Source: Flavobacterium sp. KMS
Lineage (GTDB): Bacteria; Bacteroidota; Bacteroidia; Flavobacteriales; Flavobacteriaceae
NCBI RefSeq assembly: GCF_000813005.1
Contig: NZ_JSYP01000007.1
Coordinates: 124,001-188,000 of the forward strand
Length of the DNA: 64,000 nt
Direction: 5' to 3'
A program made the position numbers and the translations under genes. The notes below the pieces were generated by a model. The model was not told the origin of the DNA and searched no databases. It saw nothing but the letters and a program-made list of their open reading frames with translations. This document shows positions 50,961 through 60,903 of this stretch, one piece after another. Numbering within the stretch: position 1 is the first letter of the stretch; the number at the start of each line of letters is the position of its first letter.

Positions 50961-52877
50961 CTACTGTTTCTTAGGATTTTTAACATCTTTAGAATCTTTG
51001 GTATCTATCATTTCCATTAGTTTTAATCCTAACAAACCACTAATAGAACCATCAGAACCACCGTTTCCGGAAATTAAAACATCAGGAATTATTTTGATGT
51101 TTCCTTTTCCAATTTCCTCGGTAACTTTATATCTGGTAAAATTATCTCCACCCATCGCGCTAACCTGAAGTTGGTACGATTCTGCAGTCGATTTACCAAT
51201 TGCCATAATTTTCTCTGCTTCGGCTAAACCTGTTTTAGAAATCCTTTCCGCTTCTGCACTTGCGTTCAATTTGGTAGCCTCAGCTTGTGCTCCTGCTCTT
51301 GCTTTTGTTGCTTCGGCTTCTGCATTGGCACGCATTTTTGTAGCTTCGGCTTCGGCGTTTACATTCAGTTTTAAACTGGTTGCATCTCCTTCGGCTTTCT
51401 TCACGGTTGCATCTGCGGTACGTTGTGCAATTTCTACACTTTGCGAAGCACGCACAATTTCTTTCTGCATATCTGCAATCGCGGTTTCTTTCTCCATTCC
51501 CTGGCGTTGTTCCTGCGCCATTCTTTGAGTTTGATATGTTTTTTGCTCCTCTTCTGCTAATTTTCTATCTGTCAAAGTTTTCATCAATGAATCTGGCGGA
51601 ACGATATCTCCAATCAAAGTATCAACAGCATTTACGTTATATTCATCAAGAACTAATTTAATATGATTTTTAGCCGATTCCTGACGTTCTTTTCTTGTAG
51701 ACAAGAAAGAAATAACATCACTATCCTGAGCCGAGTTTCTGAAATAGTTACCAATTGTAGGCTCTAAAACCTGAGAAACTAAGTTATTCATGCTTCCAAA
51801 ACGAGCAATTACTTTTGGCGCTTCGGCAGCCGGAACGTGAATAATTTGTGCCACATCCAGATTAAATGGGAAACCATCTTTTGAACGAACTGTAATCGTA
51901 GAAAGATTTTTATCTAAATCATGCGACTCACTTCTGGCATTAGCCCAGTTCAAAACCAAGTTGGTTGTTGGAACTGCTTCTAACTTAGTCGTATATTTAT
52001 TTAAGGCATATTTTCCAGGTCCAAAAGGTTCCATCCAAACACCACGTTGTCCTTTTGAAACAATGTTTCCGTGTTTAAAAGTATCTCCGGTAACATCTTG
52101 ACCATCTTCTCCAATATACGAAATAACAACTCCAACATATCCAATAGGCACATCGGTCATTGGGTTTTGTTCTATCAAGATTCCCCATGTATTAATATAG
52201 TACGATCCTGCCAACATTACCTGAGGCTGTAAACCACGATTTCCGCCAGTATCCAAAAACTTGTCAAAATCCTGAAAGTTATTGTGACCTTCTACAAATT
52301 TCCCCGCAATTTGTCCTTGCGGAATTGGTTCTCCGTCAAGAGCTGTTACAATACCAATCATGTTCTCATAAATCTTGATTTGGTCTGCAATTACAATTTC
52401 GAACAAGAACGTATTTATACGATACGAACCTGTGGTAATAAAAGCGGTCTGACGTCCTTTTTGTCCGCCATTGTCCAGGAAAAAAGTAGCATCCTGAAAG
52501 TTGTCACTTTCTACTTTTCGGGCTAAGATTCGACCGGTTGGAATTTCCTTTCCGTCTTTACTTAAAACGAGTCCAATTTTTCCTTCTGGAATAACTGTAA
52601 ATCCAGTCATATCTATCGAATATTGCCAGATCCACATTCCCCAGTATAAACCCGGAGCAAGCGTTTTTGCCTGATAACCTGCTTCTCCTTTTGTCGCAAT
52701 AATACGACCATCAGGAAGCGATTTATCGGTTCCAAACAAAACGAATTTTTTAGTCACAAGACCAATCTTATCCTCTGGAACCATCACCATCCCGAAGAAA
52801 ACACGTAAAATAAATTTGTAAAAAACGATGGAGAATAAGATTAAAATTATCCACCAATAAGAAGTAATTTCATTCAT
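50961..52877 (-). CDS. Flotillin-like SPFH/band 7 membrane protein
   Basis: 638 aa. One N-terminal membrane helix (~5-28), then repeated beta segments (PEGKIGLVLSKDGKEIPTGRIL, YENMIGIVTALDGEPIPQGQI, IGYVGVVISYIGEDGQDVTG) precede the SPFH domain (GPGKYALNKY, KDGFPFNLDVAQIIHVP, IGNYFRNSAQDSDVISFLSTRKERQESA). Residues ~480-575 form a long Ala/Glu-rich coiled coil with AEAEATKxRA repeats. A Gly/Ser-rich linker and a Lys-rich tail end it. SPFH proteins form large membrane rings linked to microdomains; the extra N-terminal beta repeats are more than in a classical flotillin. No NfeD partner is next to it. Confidence 0.88.
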   Translation of the reverse strand: MNEITSYWWIILILFSIVFYKFILRVFFGMVMVPEDKIGLVTKKFVLFGTDKSLPDGRIIATKGEAGYQAKTLAPGLYWGMWIWQYSIDMTGFTVIPEGKIGLVLSKDGKEIPTGRILARKVESDNFQDATFFLDNGGQKGRQTAFITTGSYRINTFLFEIVIADQIKIYENMIGIVTALDGEPIPQGQIAGKFVEGHNNFQDFDKFLDTGGNRGLQPQVMLAGSYYINTWGILIEQNPMTDVPIGYVGVVISYIGEDGQDVTGDTFKHGNIVSKGQRGVWMEPFGPGKYALNKYTTKLEAVPTTNLVLNWANARSESHDLDKNLSTITVRSKDGFPFNLDVAQIIHVPAAEAPKVIARFGSMNNLVSQVLEPTIGNYFRNSAQDSDVISFLSTRKERQESAKNHIKLVLDEYNVNAVDTLIGDIVPPDSLMKTLTDRKLAEEEQKTYQTQRMAQEQRQGMEKETAIADMQKEIVRASQSVEIAQRTADATVKKAEGDATSLKLNVNAEAEATKMRANAEAEATKARAGAQAEATKLNASAEAERISKTGLAEAEKIMAIGKSTAESYQLQVSAMGGDNFTRYKVTEEIGKGNIKIIPDVLISGNGGSDGSISGLLGLKLMEMIDTKDSKDVKNPKKQ

Positions 52878-53366
52878 AGTTTTGATATATTAGATTACAA
52901 ACATAGTAGAAATACTTCCTGTTAAAATGAAATATTTTCAAAATTAACTTTTGTTAATTTTTCTTAAATAATGCTAAAAAAGCCCCTGATTAAATCGTTA
53001 GAATTGTCAATTTCTGACACGATTTTTTGCTAAACAAACTATGATTGGTATTTTTGATTTTAACAGTTTTTTGAGGAAGGTACATAGGTTCAGAGAAGCA
53101 AGGGTTCTTTAATTAGGTTCAAAGGAACAGAGATGCAAAGGTACTGAGGTACTAAGGTTTTCTGTAGAGGCGCACCGCAGTGCGTCTTCACAAGGTGTTT
53201 TTACAAAACAATATTCAATTAGAACGTAAAAACTTTGGCGGGAGACGCACTGCGGTGCGTCTCTACAATGCGTCCCTAAAAAAACCTTAGTACCTCAGTA
53301 CCTTTGCATCTATGTTCCTTTGAACCTTTTTTGTACCTTTGCATCTTAGAACCTCTGCACCTTAAA
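52878..53366. repeat. Repeat-rich spacer before truA
   Basis: No gene is seen. AAGGTTC-type words lie at 53075-53160 and, in the opposite sense, at 53283-53365. Between them an inverted pair of GACGCAC palindrome units sits at 53164-53187 and 53243-53266. Confidence 0.8.
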
Positions 53367-54101
53367 ATGAGATATTTTATACAATTTGCATACAACGGCA
53401 CGCATTATCATGGTTGGCAATTTCAACCTAATGCGTCATCAGTTCAGGAAACTTTAAACAAAGCACTTTCTGTTTTATTAAATACTCCTATTAATTTAAT
53501 GGGGGCTGGTCGTACTGATACTGGTGTTCATGCCAAAGAAATGTTTGCTCATTTTGATTATGATTCTCCTATTGTCGTTCCGAATTTGGTTCACAAACTC
53601 AATTCTTATTTACCAAAAGACATTGCTATTTATGATGTTATCTTGGTTCAGGACGAAGCCCATTGTCGTTTTGACGCAACCAAACGTACTTATGAATATC
53701 ATATTAATACAGTGAAAGATCCTTTTCTGGAGGAACTGAGTTGGTATTTTCATCAATATTTAGATGTTGCTTTGATGAACGAAGCTGCTAAAATTTTGTT
53801 AAATCATACCGATTTCCAGTGCTTTTCGAAGGTGAACACTGATGTAAATACATTTGATTGTAGTATTTTTGAAGCGTATTGGAAAACCGAAGATAATAAG
53901 CTGATTTTTACCATTTCGGCCAATCGTTTTTTACGAAATATGGTTCGCGCCATTGTTGGCACTTTGATAAACATTGGTTTACACAAAATTACGCTGGATG
54001 ATTTTGAAAATATCATTGCTAGTAAAAACCGAGACAAAGCTGGTTTTTCGGTTCCGGCTCACGGATTGTATTTAACTAAGGTTGTTTACGATTATTTATA
54101 G
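53367..54101 (+). CDS. truA: tRNA pseudouridine synthase A
   Basis: 244 aa. The start is MRYFIQFAYNGTHYHGWQFQ at 53367; the 21 residues in front of it in the same frame are encoded by the word-repeat array and are not credible. The catalytic Asp is in MGAGRTDTGVHAKEM. Other family segments are LPKDIAIYDV, CRFDATKRTYEYHI, FSKVNTDVNTFDCSI and ISANRFLRNMVRAIVGTLINIG. It modifies U38-U40 in tRNA anticodon stems. An ABC exporter follows after 55 bases. Confidence 0.95.
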   Translation: MRYFIQFAYNGTHYHGWQFQPNASSVQETLNKALSVLLNTPINLMGAGRTDTGVHAKEMFAHFDYDSPIVVPNLVHKLNSYLPKDIAIYDVILVQDEAHCRFDATKRTYEYHINTVKDPFLEELSWYFHQYLDVALMNEAAKILLNHTDFQCFSKVNTDVNTFDCSIFEAYWKTEDNKLIFTISANRFLRNMVRAIVGTLINIGLHKITLDDFENIIASKNRDKAGFSVPAHGLYLTKVVYDYL

Positions 54102-54156
54102 CTTTAAGCTATAGGCAGTAAGCCTAAAGTCTAAAGCCTAAAGCAAAAAAAATAAA

Positions 54157-55911
54157 ATGAAAGCAAAAGCATTTGATACTGGCCTCTTCAAACGAATTCT
54201 TACTTATACTAAACCTTACAAATGGCGCTATAATGGTGTAATCATTTTTGCGGTTTCGCTCTCTATATTTGCCGCTCTTCGCCCCTATTTGCTTAAGCAA
54301 ACGGTGGACGGATATATTAAAACGCACGACCAATTGGGTTTACTTTTTTATGTAACCTTAATGGGAATTGTGCTTTTACTGGAGGTTTTCTCGCAGTTTT
54401 ATTTTGTGTATTGGGCAAACTGGTTGGGTCAGGATATTGTAAAGGATATCCGTACGAAGTTGTTTAAGCACATTTTGAGTTTTAGAATGAAATATTTTGA
54501 CCTTGTCCCTGTAGGACAATTGGTTACTCGTTCGGTTTCGGACATTGAGTCAATTGCCAGAATCTTCAGCCAGGGTTTATTTATGATTATTAGCGACTTG
54601 ATGAAAATGCTTGTTGTACTAATTTTTATGTTTTATATGAACTGGAAACTTACTTGGATTGTGGTTATTGCCATGCCTATTTTGGTTTACATCACTCGTA
54701 TATTTCAGCGCAAAATGCAGGTTGCTTTTGAGGAAGTTCGAACTCAGATTGCCAACATGAACTCGTTTGTACAGGAGCGTGTTACGGGTATGAAGATTGT
54801 TCAACTTTTTAATCGTGAGAATGCTGAATACGAAAGTTTCAAGGAAATAAACGGTAAACATAAAAAAGCATGGATAAAAACGATCTTATATAACTCGATT
54901 TTCTTCCCGATTGCCGATATTATTTCGTCACTTACATTGGGTTGCATTGTCGTTTTTGGTGGATTTAAAATTCTGAATGGCGATAACTTTACGACTTTTG
55001 GAGATTTATTCTCCTACACGATGTTTATCGGAATGTTGTTTAATCCGTTGCGTCAGATTGCGGATAAATTTAACGAGATGCAATTAGGAATGATTGCTGC
55101 CAATCGTGTTTTTGATATTATCGATACACAAGACCATATTCAGGATACTGGAACTATCGAAGCACCTATTTTTAACGGAAGTATTGAATTTAAGGACGTT
55201 CGTTTTGGATATATTCCAGAGGAGGAAGTTATTAAAGGCATTGATTTATCGGTTGAAGCCGGACAAACTATTGCTATTGTAGGTTCGACTGGTGCTGGAA
55301 AATCGACTATTATAAACTTACTGAATCGCTTTTATGAAATTAATAGCGGAACAATCTGTATTGACGGTCATAATATAGAGAACTATACGCTGGCTTCATT
55401 ACGCAAGCAAATTGCTGTAGTTTTGCAAGATGTATTCTTGTTTGCCGATACGATTTATAATAATATTACACTTAATAATCCTGAGATAACCAAGGCCCAA
55501 GTTGTGGAAGCTGCCAAAGTAATTGGTGTACATGATTTTATTATGAGCTTGCCAGATAATTATGACTTTGATGTAAAGGAACGCGGTGTAATGCTTTCTT
55601 CAGGTCAGCGCCAACTGATTGCTTTTTTGCGTTCATATGTAAGTAATCCGAGTATTTTAATATTAGATGAAGCAACTTCGTCTATAGATACCTACTCTGA
55701 AGAATTAATCCAGCGTGCTACCGAAACGATTACTAAAGGCAGAACTTCGATTGTTATTGCGCATCGATTGGCAACAATTGTAAATGCCGATAAAATTGTA
55801 GTTATGGATAAAGGTCTTATTGTAGAGCAAGGAACGCATCAGGAATTGATAAATCGTGCCGAAGGGTTTTACAAAAACTTATACGACTCGCAATTTGTGA
55901 TAGCAAATTAA
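54157..55911 (+). CDS. ABC exporter, fused permease and ATPase (MsbA-like)
   Basis: 584 aa. Residues ~20-310 form a six-helix exporter membrane domain (LRPYLLKQTVDGYI, VKDIRTKLFKHILSFRMKYFDLVPVGQLVTRSVSDIE). The nucleotide-binding domain has Walker A GSTGAGKSTIINLL, Q-loop VLQDVFLFADTI, the signature LSSGQRQLIAFLR (Ser-Gly-Gln) and Walker B ILILDEATSSID, then the H-loop AHRLATI. It works as a dimer that exports lipids, drugs or peptides. The substrate cannot be told. Confidence 0.92.
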   Translation: MKAKAFDTGLFKRILTYTKPYKWRYNGVIIFAVSLSIFAALRPYLLKQTVDGYIKTHDQLGLLFYVTLMGIVLLLEVFSQFYFVYWANWLGQDIVKDIRTKLFKHILSFRMKYFDLVPVGQLVTRSVSDIESIARIFSQGLFMIISDLMKMLVVLIFMFYMNWKLTWIVVIAMPILVYITRIFQRKMQVAFEEVRTQIANMNSFVQERVTGMKIVQLFNRENAEYESFKEINGKHKKAWIKTILYNSIFFPIADIISSLTLGCIVVFGGFKILNGDNFTTFGDLFSYTMFIGMLFNPLRQIADKFNEMQLGMIAANRVFDIIDTQDHIQDTGTIEAPIFNGSIEFKDVRFGYIPEEEVIKGIDLSVEAGQTIAIVGSTGAGKSTIINLLNRFYEINSGTICIDGHNIENYTLASLRKQIAVVLQDVFLFADTIYNNITLNNPEITKAQVVEAAKVIGVHDFIMSLPDNYDFDVKERGVMLSSGQRQLIAFLRSYVSNPSILILDEATSSIDTYSEELIQRATETITKGRTSIVIAHRLATIVNADKIVVMDKGLIVEQGTHQELINRAEGFYKNLYDSQFVIAN

Positions 55912-55990
55912 TTTAGAACTCTGTTTTAATTACTGCTGTTTTCGTAAAATAAAGGTGATTATTTGCTTAATTTTAGCAAATTAAATCACT

Positions 55991-56059
55991 TTTATTTCAA
56001 TCTCTGTGAAATAGCCAATGTAAATTGGCCTTGAAATAAAAATTAAACTTTTTTTTAAA
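55991..56059 (+). terminator. Nested hairpin and T-run after ABC exporter
   Basis: TTTATTTCAA (55991-56000) pairs with TTGAAATAAA (56031-56040), with an inner GCCAAT-GTAA-ATTGGC hairpin (56014-56029). CTTTTTTTT follows after about 10 bases. It probably ends the exporter transcript. Confidence 0.55.
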
Positions 56060-56161
56060 ATAAATCCTTAAATTCGCAATCTCTATTCATTGTTGAAAAA
56101 TAGAAAATGAAATGCGTTTTTAACCGCTTTCAATTTTAAAAATAAAATAAATACTTAAAAA

Positions 56162-57550
56162 ATGAAATACGACGTTATTGTTTTAGGAAGTGGTCCAGGC
56201 GGATATGTAACTGCCATTAGAGCATCACAATTAGGCTTTAAAGTAGCCGTAGTTGAAAAAGAAAACCTAGGTGGTGTATGCTTAAACTGGGGTTGTATTC
56301 CTACCAAAGCATTACTTAAATCGGCTCAGGTTTTTGATTATCTAAAACACGCTTCCGATTACGGATTGACTGTTTCTGAATTCGATAAAGATTTCCCTGC
56401 GGTTGTACAACGTAGCCGTGGTGTTGCGGAAGGAATGAGCAAAGGTGTTCAGTTCTTGATGAAGAAAAATAAAATTGACGTTATAGATGGTTTTGGTAAA
56501 CTTAAACCAGGAAAAAAACTTGACGTTACTGATAAAGATAATAAAGTTACAGAATATAGCGCTGACCATATTATTATTGCTACTGGTGCTCGTTCTCGTG
56601 AGTTACCTAACTTACCTCAGGATGGAGTAAAAGTAATAGGATACCGTCAGGCAATGACTTTACCTACTCAGCCTAAATCGATGATTATCGTAGGTTCTGG
56701 AGCTATTGGAGTTGAGTTTGCACATTTTTATAACTCAATGGGAACTGAAGTTACTATTGTAGAATTTATGCCAAACGTTGTTCCTGTAGAAGACGAAGAT
56801 ATCTCTAAACAATTTGAGCGTTCTTTGAAAAAAGCTGGAATTAAAATCATGACTAACTCTTCTGTAGAGCGTATTGATACAACTGGTGCAGGTGTAAAAG
56901 CATTTGTTAAAACTGCAAAAGGTGAAGAAGTTCTTGAGGCTGACATCGTTCTTTCGGCTGTTGGAATTAAAACTAACATCGAAAACATTGGTCTTGAAGA
57001 AGTAGGTATCGCTGTAGACAGAGATAAAATCTTGGTAAATGCTTACAACCAAACTAATATCCCTGGATATTATGCTATTGGTGATGTTACTCCTGGACAA
57101 GCTTTGGCTCACGTAGCTTCTGCTGAAGGAATTAACTGTGTAGAAAAAATTGCTGGTTTACACGTAGATCCAATCGATTACGGAAACGTTCCTGGTTGTA
57201 CTTACGCAACTCCAGAAATTGCATCTGTAGGTTTAACTGAAAAACAAGCTAAAGAAAAAGGATACGAATTAAAAATTGGTAAATTCCCATTCTCTGCTTC
57301 AGGAAAAGCTAAAGCTGCTGGAACTCCAGACGGTTTTGTAAAAGTAATTTTTGATGCTAAATATGGCGAATGGTTAGGATGCCACATGATTGGTGCTGGT
57401 GTTACAGATATGATTGCCGAGGCAGTTGTAGCTCGTAAACTAGAAACTACCGGACATGAAATCTTAAAATCTATTCACCCTCACCCTACAATGAGTGAGG
57501 CTGTTATGGAAGCTGTTGCTGATGCTTACGGCGAAGTAATTCACTTGTAA
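56162..57550 (+). CDS. lpdA: Dihydrolipoyl dehydrogenase
   Basis: 462 aa flavoprotein, E3 of 2-oxo-acid dehydrogenase complexes. The FAD-binding start is YDVIVLGSGPGGYVTAIRA. The redox disulfide is in GGVCLNWGCIPTKALLKSA. The NAD motif is IIVGSGAIGVEFAHFYNSMG, the second FAD run is PGYYAIGDVTPGQALAHVA and the catalytic His-Glu pair is in HPHPTMSEAVMEA. It stands alone here, closed by an AAATCCGA terminator. Confidence 0.97.
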   Translation: MKYDVIVLGSGPGGYVTAIRASQLGFKVAVVEKENLGGVCLNWGCIPTKALLKSAQVFDYLKHASDYGLTVSEFDKDFPAVVQRSRGVAEGMSKGVQFLMKKNKIDVIDGFGKLKPGKKLDVTDKDNKVTEYSADHIIIATGARSRELPNLPQDGVKVIGYRQAMTLPTQPKSMIIVGSGAIGVEFAHFYNSMGTEVTIVEFMPNVVPVEDEDISKQFERSLKKAGIKIMTNSSVERIDTTGAGVKAFVKTAKGEEVLEADIVLSAVGIKTNIENIGLEEVGIAVDRDKILVNAYNQTNIPGYYAIGDVTPGQALAHVASAEGINCVEKIAGLHVDPIDYGNVPGCTYATPEIASVGLTEKQAKEKGYELKIGKFPFSASGKAKAAGTPDGFVKVIFDAKYGEWLGCHMIGAGVTDMIAEAVVARKLETTGHEILKSIHPHPTMSEAVMEAVADAYGEVIHL

Positions 57551-57585
57551 TATTCCCTTAGTTAAGAATATAATTTCCAATCTAA

Positions 57586-57620
57586 AATCCGATTTGCGAA
57601 AGCAAGTCGGATTTTTTTTA
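57586..57620 (+). terminator. Terminator after lpdA (AAATCCGA family)
   Basis: AAATCCGATTTGC and GCAAGTCGGATTT pair around GAAA, followed by eight T. Confidence 0.92.
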
Positions 57621-57736
57621 TGATTTACTTTTTTTAATTAATTCTAAAACCCTGCCTTAACACGTAATAAAAAAATTACTAGCACGTTCTTATTATATAA
57701 TACTTAAATTTACTTAATCTAATAAAACTCAACTAA

Positions 57737-58195
57737 ATGAAAAAGCAAATTGTAACACTGATAATGGTAGGGCTAATAATGGCAAGCTGTAAAGATAAAA
57801 ATGCCGAGAAACAAGAAACAATTACGCCAGATACTGAGGTGACTCATGACGAGCATAACTCTGAAAATTCATTAGATTGGTCTGGTACTTATAAAGGTGT
57901 TATTCCATGTGCCGATTGCGAAGGAATTGAGCAGGAAATAACAATAAACGAAGACAAAACTTTTACATTAAAAGAAACCTATCTAGGTAAAACAAAAGAT
58001 AATAAGTTTACCGAAACTGGAACTTTTACTTGGGATAAGGACGGAAGCATAATTACAACTATTACAAACGACAAGAGCAGAACAACATCTTACATAGTTG
58101 GAGAAAGAACGCTAACACAGCTTGATATGGACAATAAAGAGATTACTGGTCCTCTTGCTAAAAATTATATCCTAAATCAAGTAGAAGCTAAATAA
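57737..58195 (+). CDS. NlpE-type lipoprotein
   Basis: 152 aa. The lipoprotein signal is MKKQIVTLIMVGLIMASC with Cys18, followed by an acidic linker. Residues ~52-140 match the NlpE N-terminal barrel: WSGTYKGVIPCADCEGIEQEITINEDKTFTLKETYLGK, with the CADC motif of the family. In enterobacteria NlpE senses surface contact and lipoprotein stress; short versions in Bacteroidota have no shown role. It is closed by a terminator 29 bases after its stop. Confidence 0.9.
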   Translation: MKKQIVTLIMVGLIMASCKDKNAEKQETITPDTEVTHDEHNSENSLDWSGTYKGVIPCADCEGIEQEITINEDKTFTLKETYLGKTKDNKFTETGTFTWDKDGSIITTITNDKSRTTSYIVGERTLTQLDMDNKEITGPLAKNYILNQVEAK

Positions 58196-58223
58196 GCTAG
58201 CTATTTTATAAAGAAATATTCAG

Positions 58224-58257
58224 AAATCCGATTTGCAAAAGCAAGTCGGATTTTTTT
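58224..58257 (+). terminator. Terminator after NlpE gene (AAATCCGA family)
   Basis: AAATCCGATTTGC and GCAAGTCGGATTT pair around AAAA, followed by a T-run. Confidence 0.92.
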
Positions 58258-58420
58258 GTTCTTTTTACTTGGAAAAGTACAAGTTTTAATTCCGATTTTA
58301 TTAATTCACAACATTCACACAAAAGCACTAAAATATTAACCTTTTAGTATAAAATGAGAGGATGATTTATGATAATAAAGTGTTATTTTCGCACCACCAA
58401 ATCTAACCCTCAGTACTAAT

Positions 58421-58930
58421 ATGAAAAAGATATTCTTTATTATTACAATTACCCTATTTTCATTAAATAGTTTTTTTGCCCAAACAAAAAAAGCAGTTAG
58501 TTCACCCCCAGAAGTACAAAATGTTTTTTCGAAATCTTATGATTATGTAAATGACTTCGAAAAAATATTATCTCCAAGTCAAATAACAGCTTTAAAAAAC
58601 ACTTTAAAATCGTGTGAAACAAGCTCTGGTCATAAAATCATTCTTGTTACAACTCCATCCATAAAACCTTATTCTGATATTCCTGAATACTCATTAGATC
58701 TGAATACATACTTAGCCAATAACCTAAAACTAAACACATCCGTTTTAATTGTTTTTAGTAAAGAATTGAGACAGATTCAGATACAAGGTAGTGACCAAGT
58801 ACGTAACACACTTAATTATGACGAAACCAAAGATATTATATCTAGCTATGCTTTACCCGAATTTAAAAAAGGTGATTTTTATAAAGGTTTAGAAGTATCT
58901 GTTTCTGAAATAATCAAAAAAATAAAATAG
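58421..58930 (+). CDS. TPM-domain (Psb32/YgcG-like) secreted protein
   Basis: 169 aa with signal MKKIFFIITITLFSLNSFFA. Residues ~45-169 fit the TPM fold: VNDFEKILSPSQITALKNTL, KIILVTTPSIKPYSDIPEYSLDL, TSVLIVFSKELRQIQIQGSDQV and GDFYKGLEVSVSEIIKKI. There is no C-terminal membrane helix, so it is a free periplasmic form. The family includes weak phosphatases and photosystem repair proteins; the role here is unknown. Confidence 0.85.
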   Translation: MKKIFFIITITLFSLNSFFAQTKKAVSSPPEVQNVFSKSYDYVNDFEKILSPSQITALKNTLKSCETSSGHKIILVTTPSIKPYSDIPEYSLDLNTYLANNLKLNTSVLIVFSKELRQIQIQGSDQVRNTLNYDETKDIISSYALPEFKKGDFYKGLEVSVSEIIKKIK

Positions 58931-58956
58931 CGTTTTAAAAAATTCAATGCTATATA

Positions 58957-58991
58957 AAATCCGATTTGTGCAAACAAGTCGGATTTTTTTT
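58957..58991 (+). terminator. Terminator after TPM gene (AAATCCGA family)
   Basis: AAATCCGATTTG and CAAGTCGGATTT pair around TGCAAA, followed by eight T. Confidence 0.9.
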
Positions 58992-59245
58992 ATGGCGTGC
59001 CCCGCCGAAAAAAGCGGGTCAGGCTTTCGGCTTTATCTTTTGTTTTGCTCCGCCCACAAAAGGATATCGCCTCTATCCTTCACGCGAAACAATAATACAA
59101 TCAAGTTTTATTTTCAAATATAAATTAATAATAAAAAAACTATATATTAGTCTCTTGATAAAAGTCCTATGTTGTTAATATAACCAATAAATCAATCAAG
59201 ACTTTTGATAGAAAACACGCACCTTATAAATAGATATAACCAAAT
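58992..59245. repeat. GC-rich dispersed repeat, then AT spacer
   Basis: 58994-59090 is markedly GC-richer than its surroundings (GGCGTGCCCCGCCG, AAGCGGGTCAGGCTTTCGGC, AAAAGGATATCGCCTCTATC). It resembles the fragment at 35213-35232. No gene is supported in it. The rest, to 59245, is AT-rich with nothing visible. Confidence 0.6.
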
Positions 59246-60823
59246 ATGAATTCTAATCTTACCAAGAAGCTTAAATTAATTTTTGTTCCATTTTTAATTA
59301 CGATGCTAGGCTTTTGTATTATTTATACTTTTTTAAACTGGCTGCTTTTAATCAAATTACAACTCTTTTCAGTCAAAGAAACGATAGTCAATTTTGTAAT
59401 TCCATTGATGTTTCCTGTAATACCGATCATATTTTATTTACACAAGAGATTAAGCATTTTAAACCTAAAAGCGAAAAACGGAAAAACTTATACCGATTTT
59501 TATATTTTTATTCTTTGGCTTTCCATTTCGGTTCCAACAATAATTGCTCAAGATTATCTTAAAACAGCAACAGGAAAATTAACTCAGGTCGAGAATGTTT
59601 CTGCAATTTCCAAACAAGAACAAACAAAGTATTATAAAATAGACAGATTGTTCATAGACAAATCTAAGGCTTGCTCTCATACTTTATTTGAACTTAGTGG
59701 TAAAAACGATATAAATTTTAACATGTACATATATGTTGTTGTTCCTGTTTTTGATAAAAAATACGACGCATCAAACGCTACGAGTTGTAAGTATTGGTTA
59801 GGAGTAAGATATCATAATCAGGTTAGCAATAATCTTAGCCAGTCTAGAAAAGAAAGCGAATACCAAACCTTTGCAAACTTTAGCGAAACCGAATTTAATA
59901 AAACAGATTTAAATGATTTTGTATATCTGGAAAGAGTTGGTAACTCTGATAGTGGTGATGGTTATAAAGAAGCTTTAAAAAATTCTACCAAATTAAATAC
60001 TACAGATTCAACCATTTTTATTGCTAGCAAAGAACCATTTGAAAATAGAAATGGAAATTCTTTTCTATGGTTTATCTGCACATTATTAGGAGGAATAGTT
60101 ATATCACTAATTGCGATTTTAATTCCAAAATTTAACCCAAGAGAATTAAAGAACCTAGAAAGCGGAAAACCCCAAGAAAACAAAGATCTAAAAGAATTTT
60201 TGGAATTTATAAAACCAAGAGAAGGCTATTTTGTCACACCAATTTTAATATACCTAAATATTGCAATCTTTTTAGTAATGTTTCTATCAGGCTTAGGTTT
60301 TGTATCGTTTGGAGGTCAGGACTTATTAAATTGGGGCGCAAACTACCAACCTTATACAACCAATGGCCAATGGTGGCGACTTATTACAAGTGTATTTCTT
60401 CATGGTGGTTTTATGCATTTGTTATCGAATATGTTTGGGCTTTTATTTGTCGGATTGTTTCTAGAGCCTCTATTAGGACGAGAGAAATACCTAACAATTT
60501 ACCTCATTACAGGAACTATTGCCAGTTTAGCCAGTATATGGTGGCATGACGCAACAATAAGTGTAGGTGCATCTGGTGCTATTTTTGGGCTTTATGGACT
60601 ATTCCTAAGTTTGTTATTAACCAAAGTCTTCCCTCCTCAAATCAACAACGTTTTTCTAGTTACAACACTCATCTTTATAGGATATAATCTGGTAATGGGA
60701 CTTACAGGAGGAATTGATAATGCAGCACATATCGGAGGACTTATCAGCGGTTTTGTAATTGGATTGATTATGAGTAATTCTTTAAAATCTGAAGAACAAA
60801 GAGTAACTAAAAGAAAGAATTGA
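59246..60823 (+). CDS. Rhomboid-family intramembrane serine protease
   Basis: 525 aa. Residues 1-~290 form an unusual N-terminal half with two to three membrane helices, a ~120-residue soluble loop with three Cys and a further helix (~275-290). The rhomboid core occupies ~330-515: NGQWWRLITSVFLHGGFMHLLSNMFGLLFVG, the catalytic Ser443 in VGASGAIFGLYGLF, and His495 in NAAHIGGLISGFVIG. It cleaves membrane proteins within the bilayer. The N-terminal part is not a domain I recognise. Confidence 0.93.
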   Translation: MNSNLTKKLKLIFVPFLITMLGFCIIYTFLNWLLLIKLQLFSVKETIVNFVIPLMFPVIPIIFYLHKRLSILNLKAKNGKTYTDFYIFILWLSISVPTIIAQDYLKTATGKLTQVENVSAISKQEQTKYYKIDRLFIDKSKACSHTLFELSGKNDINFNMYIYVVVPVFDKKYDASNATSCKYWLGVRYHNQVSNNLSQSRKESEYQTFANFSETEFNKTDLNDFVYLERVGNSDSGDGYKEALKNSTKLNTTDSTIFIASKEPFENRNGNSFLWFICTLLGGIVISLIAILIPKFNPRELKNLESGKPQENKDLKEFLEFIKPREGYFVTPILIYLNIAIFLVMFLSGLGFVSFGGQDLLNWGANYQPYTTNGQWWRLITSVFLHGGFMHLLSNMFGLLFVGLFLEPLLGREKYLTIYLITGTIASLASIWWHDATISVGASGAIFGLYGLFLSLLLTKVFPPQINNVFLVTTLIFIGYNLVMGLTGGIDNAAHIGGLISGFVIGLIMSNSLKSEEQRVTKRKN

Positions 60824-60903
60824 AAAATGGAATACGGATTATAAACCTTTTTGCTAATCCTACCCTATTGATATAAATTGACAATAATCTTAAACAAACT
60901 ATT

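Noticed and set aside
53304..53366. N-terminal extension of TruA
   Set aside because: It is encoded by the AAGGTTC-type word array; MRYFIQFAYNG at 53367 is the family start.
58966..59178. Plus-strand frame of 70 codons in the GC-rich repeat
   Set aside because: It starts inside the preceding terminator hairpin and consists of repeat sequence; no protein features.
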